Positions 53,813 through 62,958 of a stretch of DNA of 64,000 bases are shown here, one piece after another. The notes below the pieces were generated by a model. That model saw only the letters and a list, made by a program, of their open reading frames with translations. It made no database searches and had not been told where the DNA came from. The stretch is taken from assembly GCF_019665785.1 (NCBI RefSeq), contig NZ_CP081149.1, positions 1,984,001-2,048,000 on the forward strand. Direction: 5' to 3'. This DNA is from Deefgea piscis. GTDB lineage: Bacteria; Pseudomonadota; Gammaproteobacteria; Burkholderiales; Chitinibacteraceae. Position 1 is the first letter of the stretch; each line of letters begins with the position of its first letter. The position numbers were made by a program, and so were the translations under genes.

Positions 53813-54775
53813 GTGAATGAATTCGATTTAATCGCTAAATATTTTACCCGCCCAGCGGTCAATGCCGATTTAGGTATTGGTGATGATGCCGCATTAATGT
53901 CGATCACCGCTCAGCATCAATTGGCCATTTCGGTGGATATGCTGGTCGCGGGTCGGCATTTTTTTGCCGATGCCGATCCTGAGCGGTTAGGGCATAAATG
54001 CTTGGCCGTTAATTTGTCCGACATGGCGGCAATGGGGGCAAAACCGACTTGGTTTACGCTGTCGCTGGCCTTGCCAGCCATGGACGAAGCTTGGTTGGCA
54101 GCATTTAGTCGTGGACTATTTGCCTTGGCCGATCAACATGCGGTGTCTTTGGTTGGCGGTGACACGACCAAAGGGCCATTAACCATTTCAATTCAAATTG
54201 CCGGCGAGATTCCAAGCGGGCAAGCTTTGCTGCGTAGCGGCGCTCAAATCGGCGACGATGTGTGGGTGTCTGGCGCTTTAGGTGCCGCCGCTGCGGCCGT
54301 GATGCATCGTACGGGTCGCATTGCTTTACCTGCCGATATCGCCCAACGCTGTGATTTGCGCTTAGATCAGCCTACGCCTCGGCTGGCACTGGGTATGGCA
54401 TTGCGCGGTATTGCAAGTGCGGCACTGGATTTGTCGGATGGCATTCTGGGCGATTTGGCGCATATTTGTGAGCAATCAAAATGCGCGGCACGGCTTGAAC
54501 TCGATTTGATGCCATATGCCGCTGAACTCAAGGCGCTCCCGAGCACGCTGGCTTTAGAAGCCGTGCTCGCAGGAGGGGACGATTATGAGCTCTGTTTTAC
54601 AGCATCGCCTTTGCAGCGCCAGCAAATTTTAGCCATTGGACAAAGCTTGGCGACACCCTTGTATCGGGTCGGGGAAATCATCACCCAGCAGCCTCAATCG
54701 CCCTTAGTGCAAGTATTTGATGCATCAGGGAACGTCATCGCGACCCCGTTTACTGGTTTTGATCACTTTAAATGA
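53813..54775 (+). CDS. thiL: Thiamine-monophosphate kinase
   Basis: Makes thiamine diphosphate, the cofactor of SucA among others. 320 residues. The start GTG 53813 is supported by AGGG at 53800-53803 and by the family N-terminus N-E-F-D-L-I-A-K-Y-F; an ATG at 53808 runs into a stop. Motifs: GIGDDAALM, SVDMLVAGRHF, KCLAVNLSDMAAMGA, VGGDTTKGPLTIS, DLSDGILGDL, GGDDYELCF. It overlaps pgpA by ATGA. Confidence 0.94.
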   Translation: MNEFDLIAKYFTRPAVNADLGIGDDAALMSITAQHQLAISVDMLVAGRHFFADADPERLGHKCLAVNLSDMAAMGAKPTWFTLSLALPAMDEAWLAAFSRGLFALADQHAVSLVGGDTTKGPLTISIQIAGEIPSGQALLRSGAQIGDDVWVSGALGAAAAAVMHRTGRIALPADIAQRCDLRLDQPTPRLALGMALRGIASAALDLSDGILGDLAHICEQSKCAARLELDLMPYAAELKALPSTLALEAVLAGGDDYELCFTASPLQRQQILAIGQSLATPLYRVGEIITQQPQSPLVQVFDASGNVIATPFTGFDHFK

Positions 54776-55266
54776 AAAAACAACCTCAGATCGCTGTTGA
54801 TCTTCGCTTTCTTTTGGCGCACCCAGCGCATTTTATTGCGCTGGGCTTTGGAAGTGGTTTGCCTAAAGTTGCACCAGGCACTTGGGGTACTTTAGCGGCG
54901 CTTCCTTTGTTTGCGCTTTTGCAGTATTTTTTTACACCACTGACCATCGCGCTGCTGTGTATTCCCGCATTTATTATTGGCACTTGGGCCGCCGAGCTAA
55001 CTGGCCGCAATTTGGGGGTGAGTGATTATGGCGGCATTGTGATCGATGAAATCGTCGCCATGTGGCTGGTTCTTTGCATTGCACCGCCGACCGTATTGGC
55101 ATGGACGCTGGCTTTTGTTTTGTTTCGTGTGTTTGATATTCTGAAACCTTGGCCGATTCGTTGGTTGGATCAGTATGTTAAAGGCGGATTTGGTGTCATG
55201 ATCGACGATATTTTGGCTGCTGTTTTTGCCATGATTCCGCTGTATTTGCTTCGTGCTTATTTATGA
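54772..55266 (+). CDS. pgpA: Phosphatidylglycerophosphatase A
   Basis: Dephosphorylates phosphatidylglycerophosphate in the inner membrane. 164 residues with four hydrophobic segments; [20 protein letters not shown] and [13 protein letters not shown] are the PgpA signatures. It overlaps both thiL and uvrC by ATGA, so all three are translationally coupled. It acts directly after PgsA, encoded two genes on. Confidence 0.95.
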   Translation: MKKQPQIAVDLRFLLAHPAHFIALGFGSGLPKVAPGTWGTLAALPLFALLQYFFTPLTIALLCIPAFIIGTWAAELTGRNLGVSDYGGIVIDEIVAMWLVLCIAPPTVLAWTLAFVLFRVFDILKPWPIRWLDQYVKGGFGVMIDDILAAVFAMIPLYLLRAYL

Positions 55267-57158
55267 TCGATTCGCCTGCTGAATTACCCGAATTGAACGA
55301 GGCGCAACTGCAAAGAGCGGCTTTAGTCGATACCGTACGTCTTTTGCCCGATTTGCCTGGCGTTTATCGTTATATCGCTGCCGATGGCACGGTGTTATAT
55401 GTCGGTAAGGCTAAAAGCCTTAAAAAGCGGGTGTCGTCTTATTTTCAAAAAAATGATCAAAGCCCGCGAATTCGCTTAATGTTGGCGCAAGTGGCAACTG
55501 TTGAAACGACAGTGGTGCGTTCTGAAGCCGAAGCTTTGGTGCTAGAAAACAATTTAATTAAAGCCTTAAGTCCTCGTTACAATATTTTATTTCGGGATGA
55601 TAAGTCTTATCCCTATGTGATGCTCAGCGGTCACGCTAGCCCACGCCTTGCGTATTACCGCGGTAGTTTAGATAAAAAAAACACTTATTTTGGCCCGTTT
55701 CCCAATGGCTATGTGGTCAAAGAAAGTATCCAGTTGTTGCAAAAAGTCTTTTTGCTGCGCACCTGTGAAGACTCCGTATTTGCCAATCGCTCTCGACCTT
55801 GTTTATTACACCAAATCAAACGCTGTTCAGCCCCTTGTGTTGGATTGATTACGCCTGAGGCGTATCAACAGGATGTGCATAACGCGGTGCTGTTTTTGTC
55901 TGGCAAAGAAAACGAAGTCCTCAATACCCTCGAAGAAAAAATGCAAGTGCTGGCAACAGAATGGCAATTTGAAGCCGCTGCTGCAGTGCGTGATCAAATC
56001 CAAGCGTTGTCACAGGTACAAGAGCGACAGTTTGTTTCGTCCAATACCAGTGAAATGGACGTGGATATTGTGGCCTGTGTTGAAAGCGAGGGCATGTTGT
56101 GTGTCAATTTGGCAATGGTCAGAGGCGGGCGCCATGTGGGGGACAAAAACCTATTCCCAAGTCATGCCGATGACTACACGCCTGCAGCTGCGATTCATGC
56201 ATTTTTAGCGCAGCATTATCTAGACCGAATTACCCCCACGATGATTTTATGTTCGCCAGAGCCAGATGAGTGCGAGGTCTTGGCTGAATTGCTTAGCGCG
56301 CAGGCGGCGAGAAAAGTACTGCTCAATGTCAATCCCAATGGTGAGCGACGTATCTGGCTAGAAATGGCTAAGCGCAACGCTGAGCTGGCTATACTGCAGA
56401 AAAAAGGCCAACAAGCCGATCAGGCGAGTCGTTTGGCGGCCTTAGTTGAAGCGCTTGGCTTACCAGAGGAAACGCAACGTTTAGAATGCTTTGATATTTC
56501 GCATACCTTAGGCGAAGCCACTGTGGCATCGTGCGTGGTTTATGATCGACAAGCCATGCAACCCAAAGAGTATCGGCGCTACAACATTGGCACCGATAAC
56601 TCCGGCTCAGCCAAAGATGGCTTTGCGTTAATTACGCCAGGTGACGATTACGCAGCTATGCGGCAAGTGTTGTTACGCCGCTACGAGAAGGTTGCAGCGG
56701 GTGAAGGCGTGATGCCCGATGTGATTTTGATTGATGGCGGAAAAGGACAGCTGGGCATTGCTATCGAGGTCATGAATGAAATTGGCTTGACCACGCCATG
56801 GTTAGTTGGCGTGGCCAAAGGCGAGACGCGCAAAGCCGGTTTAGAGCAATTGATCGTGCCCAAGTCAGGAAACACGGTACAATTACGCCGCGACCATCCT
56901 GGCTTACATCTGATTCAGCAGATTCGGGATGAAGCGCATCGCTTTGCGATTACCGGGCATCGCGCTCGGCGTGGCAAGGCTAGACTCGCTTCAACGCTTG
57001 AAGACGTTGAAGGCGTTGGCCCCAAACGCCGGCAAAAATTGCTGGCCCGCTTTGGTGGTTTGCAAGGAGTAAAAGCTGCAAGTGTCGATGAGTTAGTGCA
57101 AGTTGATGGCATTAACCAAGCGCTTGCTGAGAAAATTCACGCCGCTTTGCGCGGCTAA
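55263..57158 (+). CDS. uvrC: Excinuclease ABC subunit C
   Basis: Makes both incisions in nucleotide excision repair. 631 residues: GIY-YIG domain at about 30-110 ([23 protein letters not shown]), UVR domain near 220-255, RNase-H-like nuclease domain ([29 protein letters not shown]), and C-terminal helix-hairpin-helix pairs ([23 protein letters not shown]). It starts within the pgpA stop. Confidence 0.96.
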   Translation: MIDSPAELPELNEAQLQRAALVDTVRLLPDLPGVYRYIAADGTVLYVGKAKSLKKRVSSYFQKNDQSPRIRLMLAQVATVETTVVRSEAEALVLENNLIKALSPRYNILFRDDKSYPYVMLSGHASPRLAYYRGSLDKKNTYFGPFPNGYVVKESIQLLQKVFLLRTCEDSVFANRSRPCLLHQIKRCSAPCVGLITPEAYQQDVHNAVLFLSGKENEVLNTLEEKMQVLATEWQFEAAAAVRDQIQALSQVQERQFVSSNTSEMDVDIVACVESEGMLCVNLAMVRGGRHVGDKNLFPSHADDYTPAAAIHAFLAQHYLDRITPTMILCSPEPDECEVLAELLSAQAARKVLLNVNPNGERRIWLEMAKRNAELAILQKKGQQADQASRLAALVEALGLPEETQRLECFDISHTLGEATVASCVVYDRQAMQPKEYRRYNIGTDNSGSAKDGFALITPGDDYAAMRQVLLRRYEKVAAGEGVMPDVILIDGGKGQLGIAIEVMNEIGLTTPWLVGVAKGETRKAGLEQLIVPKSGNTVQLRRDHPGLHLIQQIRDEAHRFAITGHRARRGKARLASTLEDVEGVGPKRRQKLLARFGGLQGVKAASVDELVQVDGINQALAEKIHAALRG

Positions 57159-57170
57159 TAAAGTGTCCTA

Positions 57171-57743
57171 ATGCCATTTAATTTACCTATTTTCCTGACT
57201 TGGTTGCGCGTTGCGCTGATTCCCGTTTTTGTGGGTGTGTTTTCATTGCCGCACGCTGAATATCCTTTGGCTTGGCAAAATATGGTTGGCGCCAGCCTCT
57301 TTATGTTGGCGGCAGTGACCGATTGGTTTGATGGATTTTTAGCGCGGCGCTGGAATCAAACCTCGCAATTTGGCGCGTTTTTGGATCCGGTGGCCGATAA
57401 ATTGATGGTGGCAGCGGCATTAATCTTGTTGGTGCAACTAGATCGAACCGAAAGTTGGCTGGCGGTGATTATTATTGGCCGCGAAATCACCATTTCTGCC
57501 TTGCGCGAATGGATGGCGCAATTGGGTAAGGCCAAAAGTGTTGCGGTGAATTTGATTGGTAAACTAAAAACCACGGCGCAAATGATTGCGATCGTGTTGT
57601 TGCTTTGGTCTGAGCCGCTGATTCCGGGGGTGTCGACGCAGCTATTGGGCACTTTGGCGCTGTATATTGCTGCGATCTTAACCATTTGGTCGATGTTTTA
57701 TTACCTACGCGTCGCTGCGGAGCAATTTCGTGAGCATGGATAA
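57171..57743 (+). CDS. pgsA: CDP-diacylglycerol-glycerol-3-phosphate phosphatidyltransferase
   Basis: Makes phosphatidylglycerophosphate. 190 residues with about five transmembrane helices and the complete CDP-alcohol motif D-G-F-L-A-R-R-W-N-Q-T-S-Q-F-G-A-F-L-D-P with V-A-D following. Start follows uvrC by 12 bases; ribosome site is weak. tRNA genes often found after pgsA in other proteobacteria are absent here. Confidence 0.96.
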   Translation: MPFNLPIFLTWLRVALIPVFVGVFSLPHAEYPLAWQNMVGASLFMLAAVTDWFDGFLARRWNQTSQFGAFLDPVADKLMVAAALILLVQLDRTESWLAVIIIGREITISALREWMAQLGKAKSVAVNLIGKLKTTAQMIAIVLLLWSEPLIPGVSTQLLGTLALYIAAILTIWSMFYYLRVAAEQFREHG

Positions 57744-57746
57744 GCC

Positions 57747-57784
57747 ATACGGCGTTTGCGTAACGTCAACGCTTAACGCCGTAT
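57747..57784 (+). terminator. Hairpin after pgsA
   Basis: ATACGGCGTT (57747-57756) pairs with AACGCCGTAT (57775-57784), with an inner GCGT/ACGC stem. Closes the long nrdR-pgsA transcription unit; no strong T run. Confidence 0.65.
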
Positions 57785-57855
57785 AGTTGATTTCAAGGGT
57801 ATTGCTCGCTAGTTATCTGTATTACTCCTCTCTATTTACATACCCCATCTAAGAC

Positions 57856-59004
57856 ATGCAAAAGTCAAAAGCATTACTGCTGATCGCCGGGTTTTATTTT
57901 TGTTATTTTGCTTTTAACGGCCTGTTCTCTCCGTACTGGGGTTTGTATCTGGCCGAGCTGTCGTTTCCTGCTTGGCAAATTGGCATTCTGACTTCTCTAA
58001 CGCAAATCAATCGAATTTATGCGCCAGCACTATGGGGCTGGTTGGCCGATCGCAGTGGGCAAAGGCAAAAAATATTACGTTTGGCGGGCGTCATGGGTTT
58101 GGTTTTTTTCTTGCCGCTGCTGTTAACGCATTCGTTTTGGCCCTTATTGATTACGGTCTGGATCGCGAGTTTTTTCTGGAGTTCGGCGCTGCCCTTGGTG
58201 GAAGCGACCAGCATGACTTTACTTGCCGGCAATAGTGGGGCGTATGCTCGACTGCGCGTGTGGGGCTCAATTGGTTTTGTTGTTGCCGCTTTGCTCGCTG
58301 GCTATTTGATCGAGGCTTTCGGAGTAGGCGTGTTGCCAATGGCCGTCGTTTCCGTAATGGCAGGTCTGGCGATTTATTCTTTTTACGTCCCCGAAGCGCC
58401 TGTAGTCATTAAAAACCAGCTAGCCAATGTGAAATTTTTTGATGTTTTAGCCAAAAAAGAAGTTAGAGCCTTGCTATTGGCGTGTTTTTTAATGGCGCTG
58501 GCCCACGGGGCGTATTACAGTTTTTATTCCATTTATATGGTGGAGCACGGTTATAGCAAGCGAGTTGTTGCTTGGTTATGGACTTTAGGTGTGATTGCAG
58601 AGATTGCGGTTTTTTGGTTAATGCCGTCGATTACGCAGCGTTTTACGCTTAAAAAAATATTTTTATGCGGTTTAATGCTGGCAGTGTTGCGCTTTATGCT
58701 GATTGGCTTGGCCGCTGACTTTATTGTGCTATTAATTGTGGCGCAATTGGCGCATGGCTTCACATTTGGTAGCCATCATGCGGTGACGATGAGTTATATT
58801 CATCGGCATTTTTCTGGCGCGCATCAAGCCAAAGGGCAGGCATTAAATATTGCCGTGTCATTTGGTCTTGGTGGTAGTTTAGGCGGTATTTTGGCCGGTG
58901 TGTTGTGGCCGCAAGGCGGGGCGCTGGTGTTTATGTTATCCGCTGGCATGGCTTTGCTGGGTTTTGTCGTGGCTTGGGCCGGCATCAATAAAAACGAGAC
59001 TTAA
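57856..59004 (+). CDS. MFS transporter, MFS_1-like (HcaT/phenylpropionate-type) family
   Basis: 382 residues with twelve predicted transmembrane helices. The opening LLLIAGFYFCYFAFNGLFSPYWGLYLAELSF with later G-x-L-A-D-R-S-G-Q-R and RLRVWGSIGFVVAALLAG follow the HcaT / 3-phenylpropionate-permease-like subgroup. Many proteobacteria carry such a gene without catabolic neighbours, so the substrate cannot be inferred. Confidence 0.85.
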   Translation: MQKSKALLLIAGFYFCYFAFNGLFSPYWGLYLAELSFPAWQIGILTSLTQINRIYAPALWGWLADRSGQRQKILRLAGVMGLVFFLPLLLTHSFWPLLITVWIASFFWSSALPLVEATSMTLLAGNSGAYARLRVWGSIGFVVAALLAGYLIEAFGVGVLPMAVVSVMAGLAIYSFYVPEAPVVIKNQLANVKFFDVLAKKEVRALLLACFLMALAHGAYYSFYSIYMVEHGYSKRVVAWLWTLGVIAEIAVFWLMPSITQRFTLKKIFLCGLMLAVLRFMLIGLAADFIVLLIVAQLAHGFTFGSHHAVTMSYIHRHFSGAHQAKGQALNIAVSFGLGGSLGGILAGVLWPQGGALVFMLSAGMALLGFVVAWAGINKNET

Positions 59005-59021
59005 TTTGCGCTTTAGCTGTG

Positions 59022-59044
59022 GCTTAGCTTGGATTTTGCTAAGC
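59022..59044. terminator. Small hairpin after the MFS gene
   Basis: GCTTAGC (59022-59028) pairs with GCTAAGC (59038-59044) around a 9-base loop. No clear T run; the 158-bp gap holds nothing else I can identify. Confidence 0.4.
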
Positions 59045-59162
59045 GCCAAGGCGTGAAACTTCAATCTTAGCGTTGAGTATTTAATATTCAATGCATAGAG
59101 GTATTGCCAGTGAATGCTTGCTGAGCATAGCCTTGCTTTAAATACATCCGCGTGAGGCTTGC

Positions 59163-60179
59163 ATGATTATTGTGATGAAGTTTAATGCCAGTGAGGCTGA
59201 GGTGACGGCAGTTATTGCCTATATTCGCAGCGCCGGTTTGACTGAACATGTTTCGCGGGGTGCGGAACTGGTGATTATTGGCGCGATCGGTGACGAAGAC
59301 GCGCTCAATCCGGCGCGTTTTGAAATGCTACCTGGCGTTGATCGGGTGTCCCGCGTTACCAAGCAGTACCGTATCGTTGCACGTGATACCCATCCAGCGG
59401 GCTCTGTAGTTAAAATCCGAGGCGTTCCTTTGGGCGGCCAGCAGATTCAAGTCTTTGCCGGTAGTAGTTCAATCGAAAATACCGCGCAAATGAGTGCTTT
59501 GGCGCAAGGTATTGTGGACTTGGGTTGTCCGTTTTTATGGGGCGATATTGCCCAAACGCTCGATGGTCCTTATCAATTTCAAGGCAATGAGCACGACAAT
59601 TTATCTTTGCTAGAGTCGGTGGCCAGTCAGTTCAAATTGCCCTTTGCGGCTGAATTAGTTGATTTGCAAATGCTCGATGATTTGATGGCGCACGATGTGG
59701 ATTTGATTCAAGTGGGCGCCGGACAAATGCAAAACCGGATTTTACTCAAAGAATTAGGCCGGATTAATAAGCCAATTTTATTGCGACGCGGTCATGCCGC
59801 AACACAGGCCGAATGGCTGATGGCGGCGGAATATATTGCGGCGGGTGGCAATCATCATATTGTTTTTTGTGAGCACGGCGCGCGGGCCTTGGGTAGTGAA
59901 GGGCGTAATGTATTAGACGTGGCAACGATTGCATGGCTAAAGCATGAAACCCATTTGCCGGTGGTGGTTGATGCCAGTAGTGCCGCTGGCAAGTCTTGGT
60001 TGGTGCCACCTTTGGCGCAGGCGGCGGTGGCAGCTGGCGCTGATGGCATCTGGCTAGATGTGCATCCTAATCCGAATTCCGCTTGGCGCAATGCAGATCA
60101 GTCGCTTGATTTGTGCCAACTCACGACTTTGCTGTCGACCTTGCGCGCAATTGCTCCCGCGCTCAATCGTACGATTTAA
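59163..60179 (+). CDS. DAHP-synthase-like protein lacking active-site residues (probable pseudoenzyme)
   Basis: 338 residues with the full shape of type I-beta DAHP synthase: an N-terminal ferredoxin-like regulatory domain (1-70) and a TIM barrel. The skeleton is clear (GPYQFQG, Q-x-G-A-x-x-x-Q-N, KPILLRRG, CEHGARA, VHPNP...QSL). Key catalytic positions differ: the metal Cys of G-P-C-S is Ser (AGSSS), the L-R-G-G...K-P-R-T block reads LWGDIAQTLD, the Arg after Q-I-G-A is Gly, the metal His of D-P-S-H is Ser (DASS), and the metal Glu before V-H-P is Asp. True DAHP synthesis is therefore unlikely. GAGG precedes the ATG. It lies 19 bases before tyrA. Confidence 0.82.
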   Translation: MIIVMKFNASEAEVTAVIAYIRSAGLTEHVSRGAELVIIGAIGDEDALNPARFEMLPGVDRVSRVTKQYRIVARDTHPAGSVVKIRGVPLGGQQIQVFAGSSSIENTAQMSALAQGIVDLGCPFLWGDIAQTLDGPYQFQGNEHDNLSLLESVASQFKLPFAAELVDLQMLDDLMAHDVDLIQVGAGQMQNRILLKELGRINKPILLRRGHAATQAEWLMAAEYIAAGGNHHIVFCEHGARALGSEGRNVLDVATIAWLKHETHLPVVVDASSAAGKSWLVPPLAQAAVAAGADGIWLDVHPNPNSAWRNADQSLDLCQLTTLLSTLRAIAPALNRTI

Positions 60180-60198
60180 ACTTTGGCGTTTTTAAATT

Positions 60199-61080
60199 AT
60201 GCAGGCAGTAAAAAAATTGGTTTTACTGGGTACGGGCTTGATTTCTGGCTCGTTTGCCTTGGCATTAAAACGCGCCCGTTTGGTTGAGCACGTGGTTGGC
60301 GTTGGGCGAAATTTAGACAATCTGCAGCGTGCGCTCGATTTAAATGTGGTTGATGCCATCAGCGATGATGCAGCGCATGCGGTCGTAGGTGCAGATTTGG
60401 TGTTTATCGGTACGCCAGTAGGACAAATGGGCGCTTTAATGCAAAAAATCGCCCCGCATTTGTCTTCCGATTGTATCGTGACCGATGGTGGCTCCACCAA
60501 GCAAGATGTCGCTGATTTATATCAAGCCTATTTACCTGAGCAGTTGGCATACTGTGTGCCAGGGCATCCAATTGCAGGTTCAGATTTGTCGGGTGCGGCA
60601 GCGGCGCAATTTGGTTTGTATGAAGGGCGCCGGGTGGTGTTAACGCCGTTACCTGAGTCGGATGCTGTTGTGATTGAACGAGTCCGCAACTGGTGGCTGG
60701 CCTGTGGTGCTCAGGTGTATCAAATGAGCGCTTTGGCGCATGATGAGATTTTTTCTTCAGTTAGCCATGTGCCGCATTTGTTGTCGTTTGCGTATATGAA
60801 TTCAGTGCTCGATCGTTACAATGCGGCTGAATGTTTGGATTTTGCGGCTAGTGGCTTTCGCGACTTTACTCGCATTGCCGGTTCGCATCCGGATATGTGG
60901 CGTGATATTGCGCTGGCCAATCAAAGCGCAATTTTGAATGATTTGCGCGCCAATATGCAGCAATTGCAGTCTTTAATCGAGTTGGTTGAGTCGAGCGACG
61001 GTGTCGCTTTAACCAATTACATTCAACGCGCAAGCTTGGCTCGAATTGAGTGGGGTAAGCCGTTAAAGGGTAAAAAATGA
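60199..61080 (+). CDS. tyrA: Prephenate dehydrogenase
   Basis: Oxidatively decarboxylates prephenate (or arogenate) toward tyrosine. 293 residues, no fused chorismate mutase. The Rossmann motif reads GTGLISGSFALAL (usual G-x-G-L-I-G-G-S). Catalytic GHPIAGSDLSG and SSVSHVPHLLSFA are intact; TPVGQMG and DGGSTKQDV are conserved. Its stop overlaps the next gene (ATGA). Confidence 0.95.
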   Translation: MQAVKKLVLLGTGLISGSFALALKRARLVEHVVGVGRNLDNLQRALDLNVVDAISDDAAHAVVGADLVFIGTPVGQMGALMQKIAPHLSSDCIVTDGGSTKQDVADLYQAYLPEQLAYCVPGHPIAGSDLSGAAAAQFGLYEGRRVVLTPLPESDAVVIERVRNWWLACGAQVYQMSALAHDEIFSSVSHVPHLLSFAYMNSVLDRYNAAECLDFAASGFRDFTRIAGSHPDMWRDIALANQSAILNDLRANMQQLQSLIELVESSDGVALTNYIQRASLARIEWGKPLKGKK

Positions 61081-62066
61081 CTTATCAAGCTGCAGGGAAT
61101 CGCTATACCTCAATGCCTTATCGCCGCTGCGGTCATAGCGGCCTAAAGTTGCCGGCAATTTCTTTGGGATTGTGGCATAACTTTGGCGACAACAAGCCCT
61201 TTGACAATAGTCGGTCAATGTTGTTACGCGCCTTTGATTTGGGTATTACGCATTTTGATTTGGCCAACAATTACGGCCCACGTCCTGGTGCCGCCGAAGA
61301 AACCTTTGGCCGAGTTTTAAAGCGAGATTTACGTCCATATCGTGATGAAATGATTGTGAGCACTAAGGCCGGCTGGGAAATGTGGCCCGGTCCTTATGGT
61401 GAGTGGGGTAGTCGTAAATATTTGATGGCGAGTTTGGATCAAAGCTTGCAGCGTATGGGCTTAGATTATGTCGACATTTTTTATTCACATCGACCAGACC
61501 CCGAAACGCCAATGGCGGAAACGATGGGCGCGTTAGATGCGATCGTTCGACAAGGCAAGGCGCTTTATGTCGGGATTTCATCCTATTCGCCAGCGCAAAC
61601 CTTAGAGGCCGCCAGTATTTTAAAAGCACTGGGTACACCATGCCTGATTCATCAGCCTAAGTATTCAATGTTCGAGCGTGAAATTGAGCAAGGGTTAACG
61701 CAAGTGCTCAGTGAGTCCGGAATGGGAAGTATTGCATTTTGTCCTTTAGCGCAAGGCTTGTTAACGAGCCGTTATTTGAATGAGATTCCTGCAGACTCTA
61801 GGGCTGCGGCTCTCGACAATCATTTTTTAAATGGCGATGCGGTTACACCACGCCTTGCCCAGTTGCGCCAATTAAATGAATTGGCCATGCAGCGCGAGCA
61901 AACTTTGGCGCAAATGGCTTTGGCGTGGGCATTGCTTACGGTTACTTCCGTCATTATTGGCGCGAGTCGTGTTTCACAGTTAGACGAAAACGTTGGCGCG
62001 ATTGCTAATTTAGCTTTTTCTTCGGCAGAGTTGCAGGAAATAGAGCGTATTTTAGCGTCGACGTAA
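61077..62066 (+). CDS. yghZ: Aldo/keto reductase, YghZ (L-glyceraldehyde-3-phosphate reductase) type
   Basis: 329 residues. The start YRRCGHSGLKLPAISLGLWHNFGD, the catalytic tyrosine in DLANNYGPRPGAAEETFGR, lysine in VSTKAGWEMWPGPYGEWGSRKYL, and histidine in IFYSHRPDPETPM fit the YghZ/AKR14 group; GASRVSQLDENV is the NADPH-binding end. It is translationally coupled to tyrA (ATGA), a place often held by aroA in related genomes. Substrate is inferred from family only. Confidence 0.9.
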   Translation: MTYQAAGNRYTSMPYRRCGHSGLKLPAISLGLWHNFGDNKPFDNSRSMLLRAFDLGITHFDLANNYGPRPGAAEETFGRVLKRDLRPYRDEMIVSTKAGWEMWPGPYGEWGSRKYLMASLDQSLQRMGLDYVDIFYSHRPDPETPMAETMGALDAIVRQGKALYVGISSYSPAQTLEAASILKALGTPCLIHQPKYSMFEREIEQGLTQVLSESGMGSIAFCPLAQGLLTSRYLNEIPADSRAAALDNHFLNGDAVTPRLAQLRQLNELAMQREQTLAQMALAWALLTVTSVIIGASRVSQLDENVGAIANLAFSSAELQEIERILAST

Positions 62067-62085
62067 GGCGTGGCGAGTCCGTATA

Positions 62086-62123
62086 ATTAAAAAACCAGCG
62101 TGTTTATCGCTGGTTTTTTAATT
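62086..62123. terminator. Strong terminator between the aldo/keto reductase and cmk
   Basis: TTAAAAAACCAGCG (62087-62100) pairs with CGCTGGTTTTTTAA (62108-62121) around TGTTTAT. It separates tyrA/AKR from cmk-rpsA. Confidence 0.93.
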
Positions 62124-62134
62124 TAAGGAACAAT

Positions 62135-62806
62135 ATGAATCATTTTCCAGTGATTGCAATTGATGGCCCATCCGCATCAGGCAAGGGTACGGTCGCGCAA
62201 AAGGTCGCCAATCAACTTGGTTTTGCTTATCTTGATTCGGGAGCGTTATATCGCCTAACGGCATTGGCGGCGCAACGCGCTGGATTGTTGTGGACTGATG
62301 AGGCGGCAGTGGCTGAGTTGGCCGCGAAACTGGATGTGGTCTTTGTTGGTGAGTCTATTTTATTGTCGGGAGACGACGTTTCAGTCGAGATTCGTTCGGA
62401 ATTAATTGGCTCTGGCGCTTCTCAAGTTGCTGCCTTGCCTGCAGTCCGCGTGGCCTTATTGCAAAGACAGCGTGCGTTTTCTAGCGAACAGGGACTAGTT
62501 GCTGATGGTCGAGATATGGCGTCGGTCGTTTTTCCTCATGCGCAATTAAAAATATTTTTATCAGCAACACCTGAAGTTCGTGCAGAGCGCCGATTTAAGC
62601 AATTGCTTACTCGCAACGAACCGGCCGATTTAGCGGTGATCACTGCCGATTTGCAAGCCAGAGATGAGCGCGATCGTTTACGAAGTGTTGCGCCGCTAGT
62701 TCAAGCGGCGGATGCTTACTTACTAGAAACGTCGAATTTATCGATTGATGCAGCAGTAAATCAAGTCTTGCTTTGGTGGCGTGATAAATCGACTAAAACG
62801 CTCTAA
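62135..62806 (+). CDS. cmk: Cytidylate kinase
   Basis: Phosphorylates CMP/dCMP. 223 residues. P-loop GPSASGKGTVAQ near residue 9, LDSGALYRLTALAA, and DGRDMASVVFPHAQLKIFL with D-E-R-D-R lid. AAGGA lies eight bases before the ATG. cmk-rpsA linkage is near universal. Confidence 0.96.
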   Translation: MNHFPVIAIDGPSASGKGTVAQKVANQLGFAYLDSGALYRLTALAAQRAGLLWTDEAAVAELAAKLDVVFVGESILLSGDDVSVEIRSELIGSGASQVAALPAVRVALLQRQRAFSSEQGLVADGRDMASVVFPHAQLKIFLSATPEVRAERRFKQLLTRNEPADLAVITADLQARDERDRLRSVAPLVQAADAYLLETSNLSIDAAVNQVLLWWRDKSTKTL

Positions 62807-62810
62807 GCAC

Positions 62811-62839
62811 TTGATAGAGCAAGAAGATTTCCGTATAAT
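62811..62839 (+). promoter_or_regulatory. Promoter of rpsA
   Basis: TTGATA (62811-62816), exactly 17 bases, then TATAAT (62834-62839): near-consensus sigma-70 promoter overlapping the end of the cmk region. It leaves a leader of about 110 bases before rpsA, which in E. coli is a site of S1 autoregulation. Confidence 0.8.
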
Positions 62840-62958
62840 CGCCAGATTCGTTTTTGGCATGTGCTGATTTTGAATGCTCGCCCCATATTCGTGGGTCGGG
62901 ATTGATTAACTAACCTGCTGGTGTATTCCACACTAGCTAATGGAATTTTCCACTAAAT

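Noticed and set aside
57744..57855. tRNA genes often found after pgsA
   Set aside because: No cloverleaf or GTTCRANNC T-loop is present; the gap holds only a hairpin.
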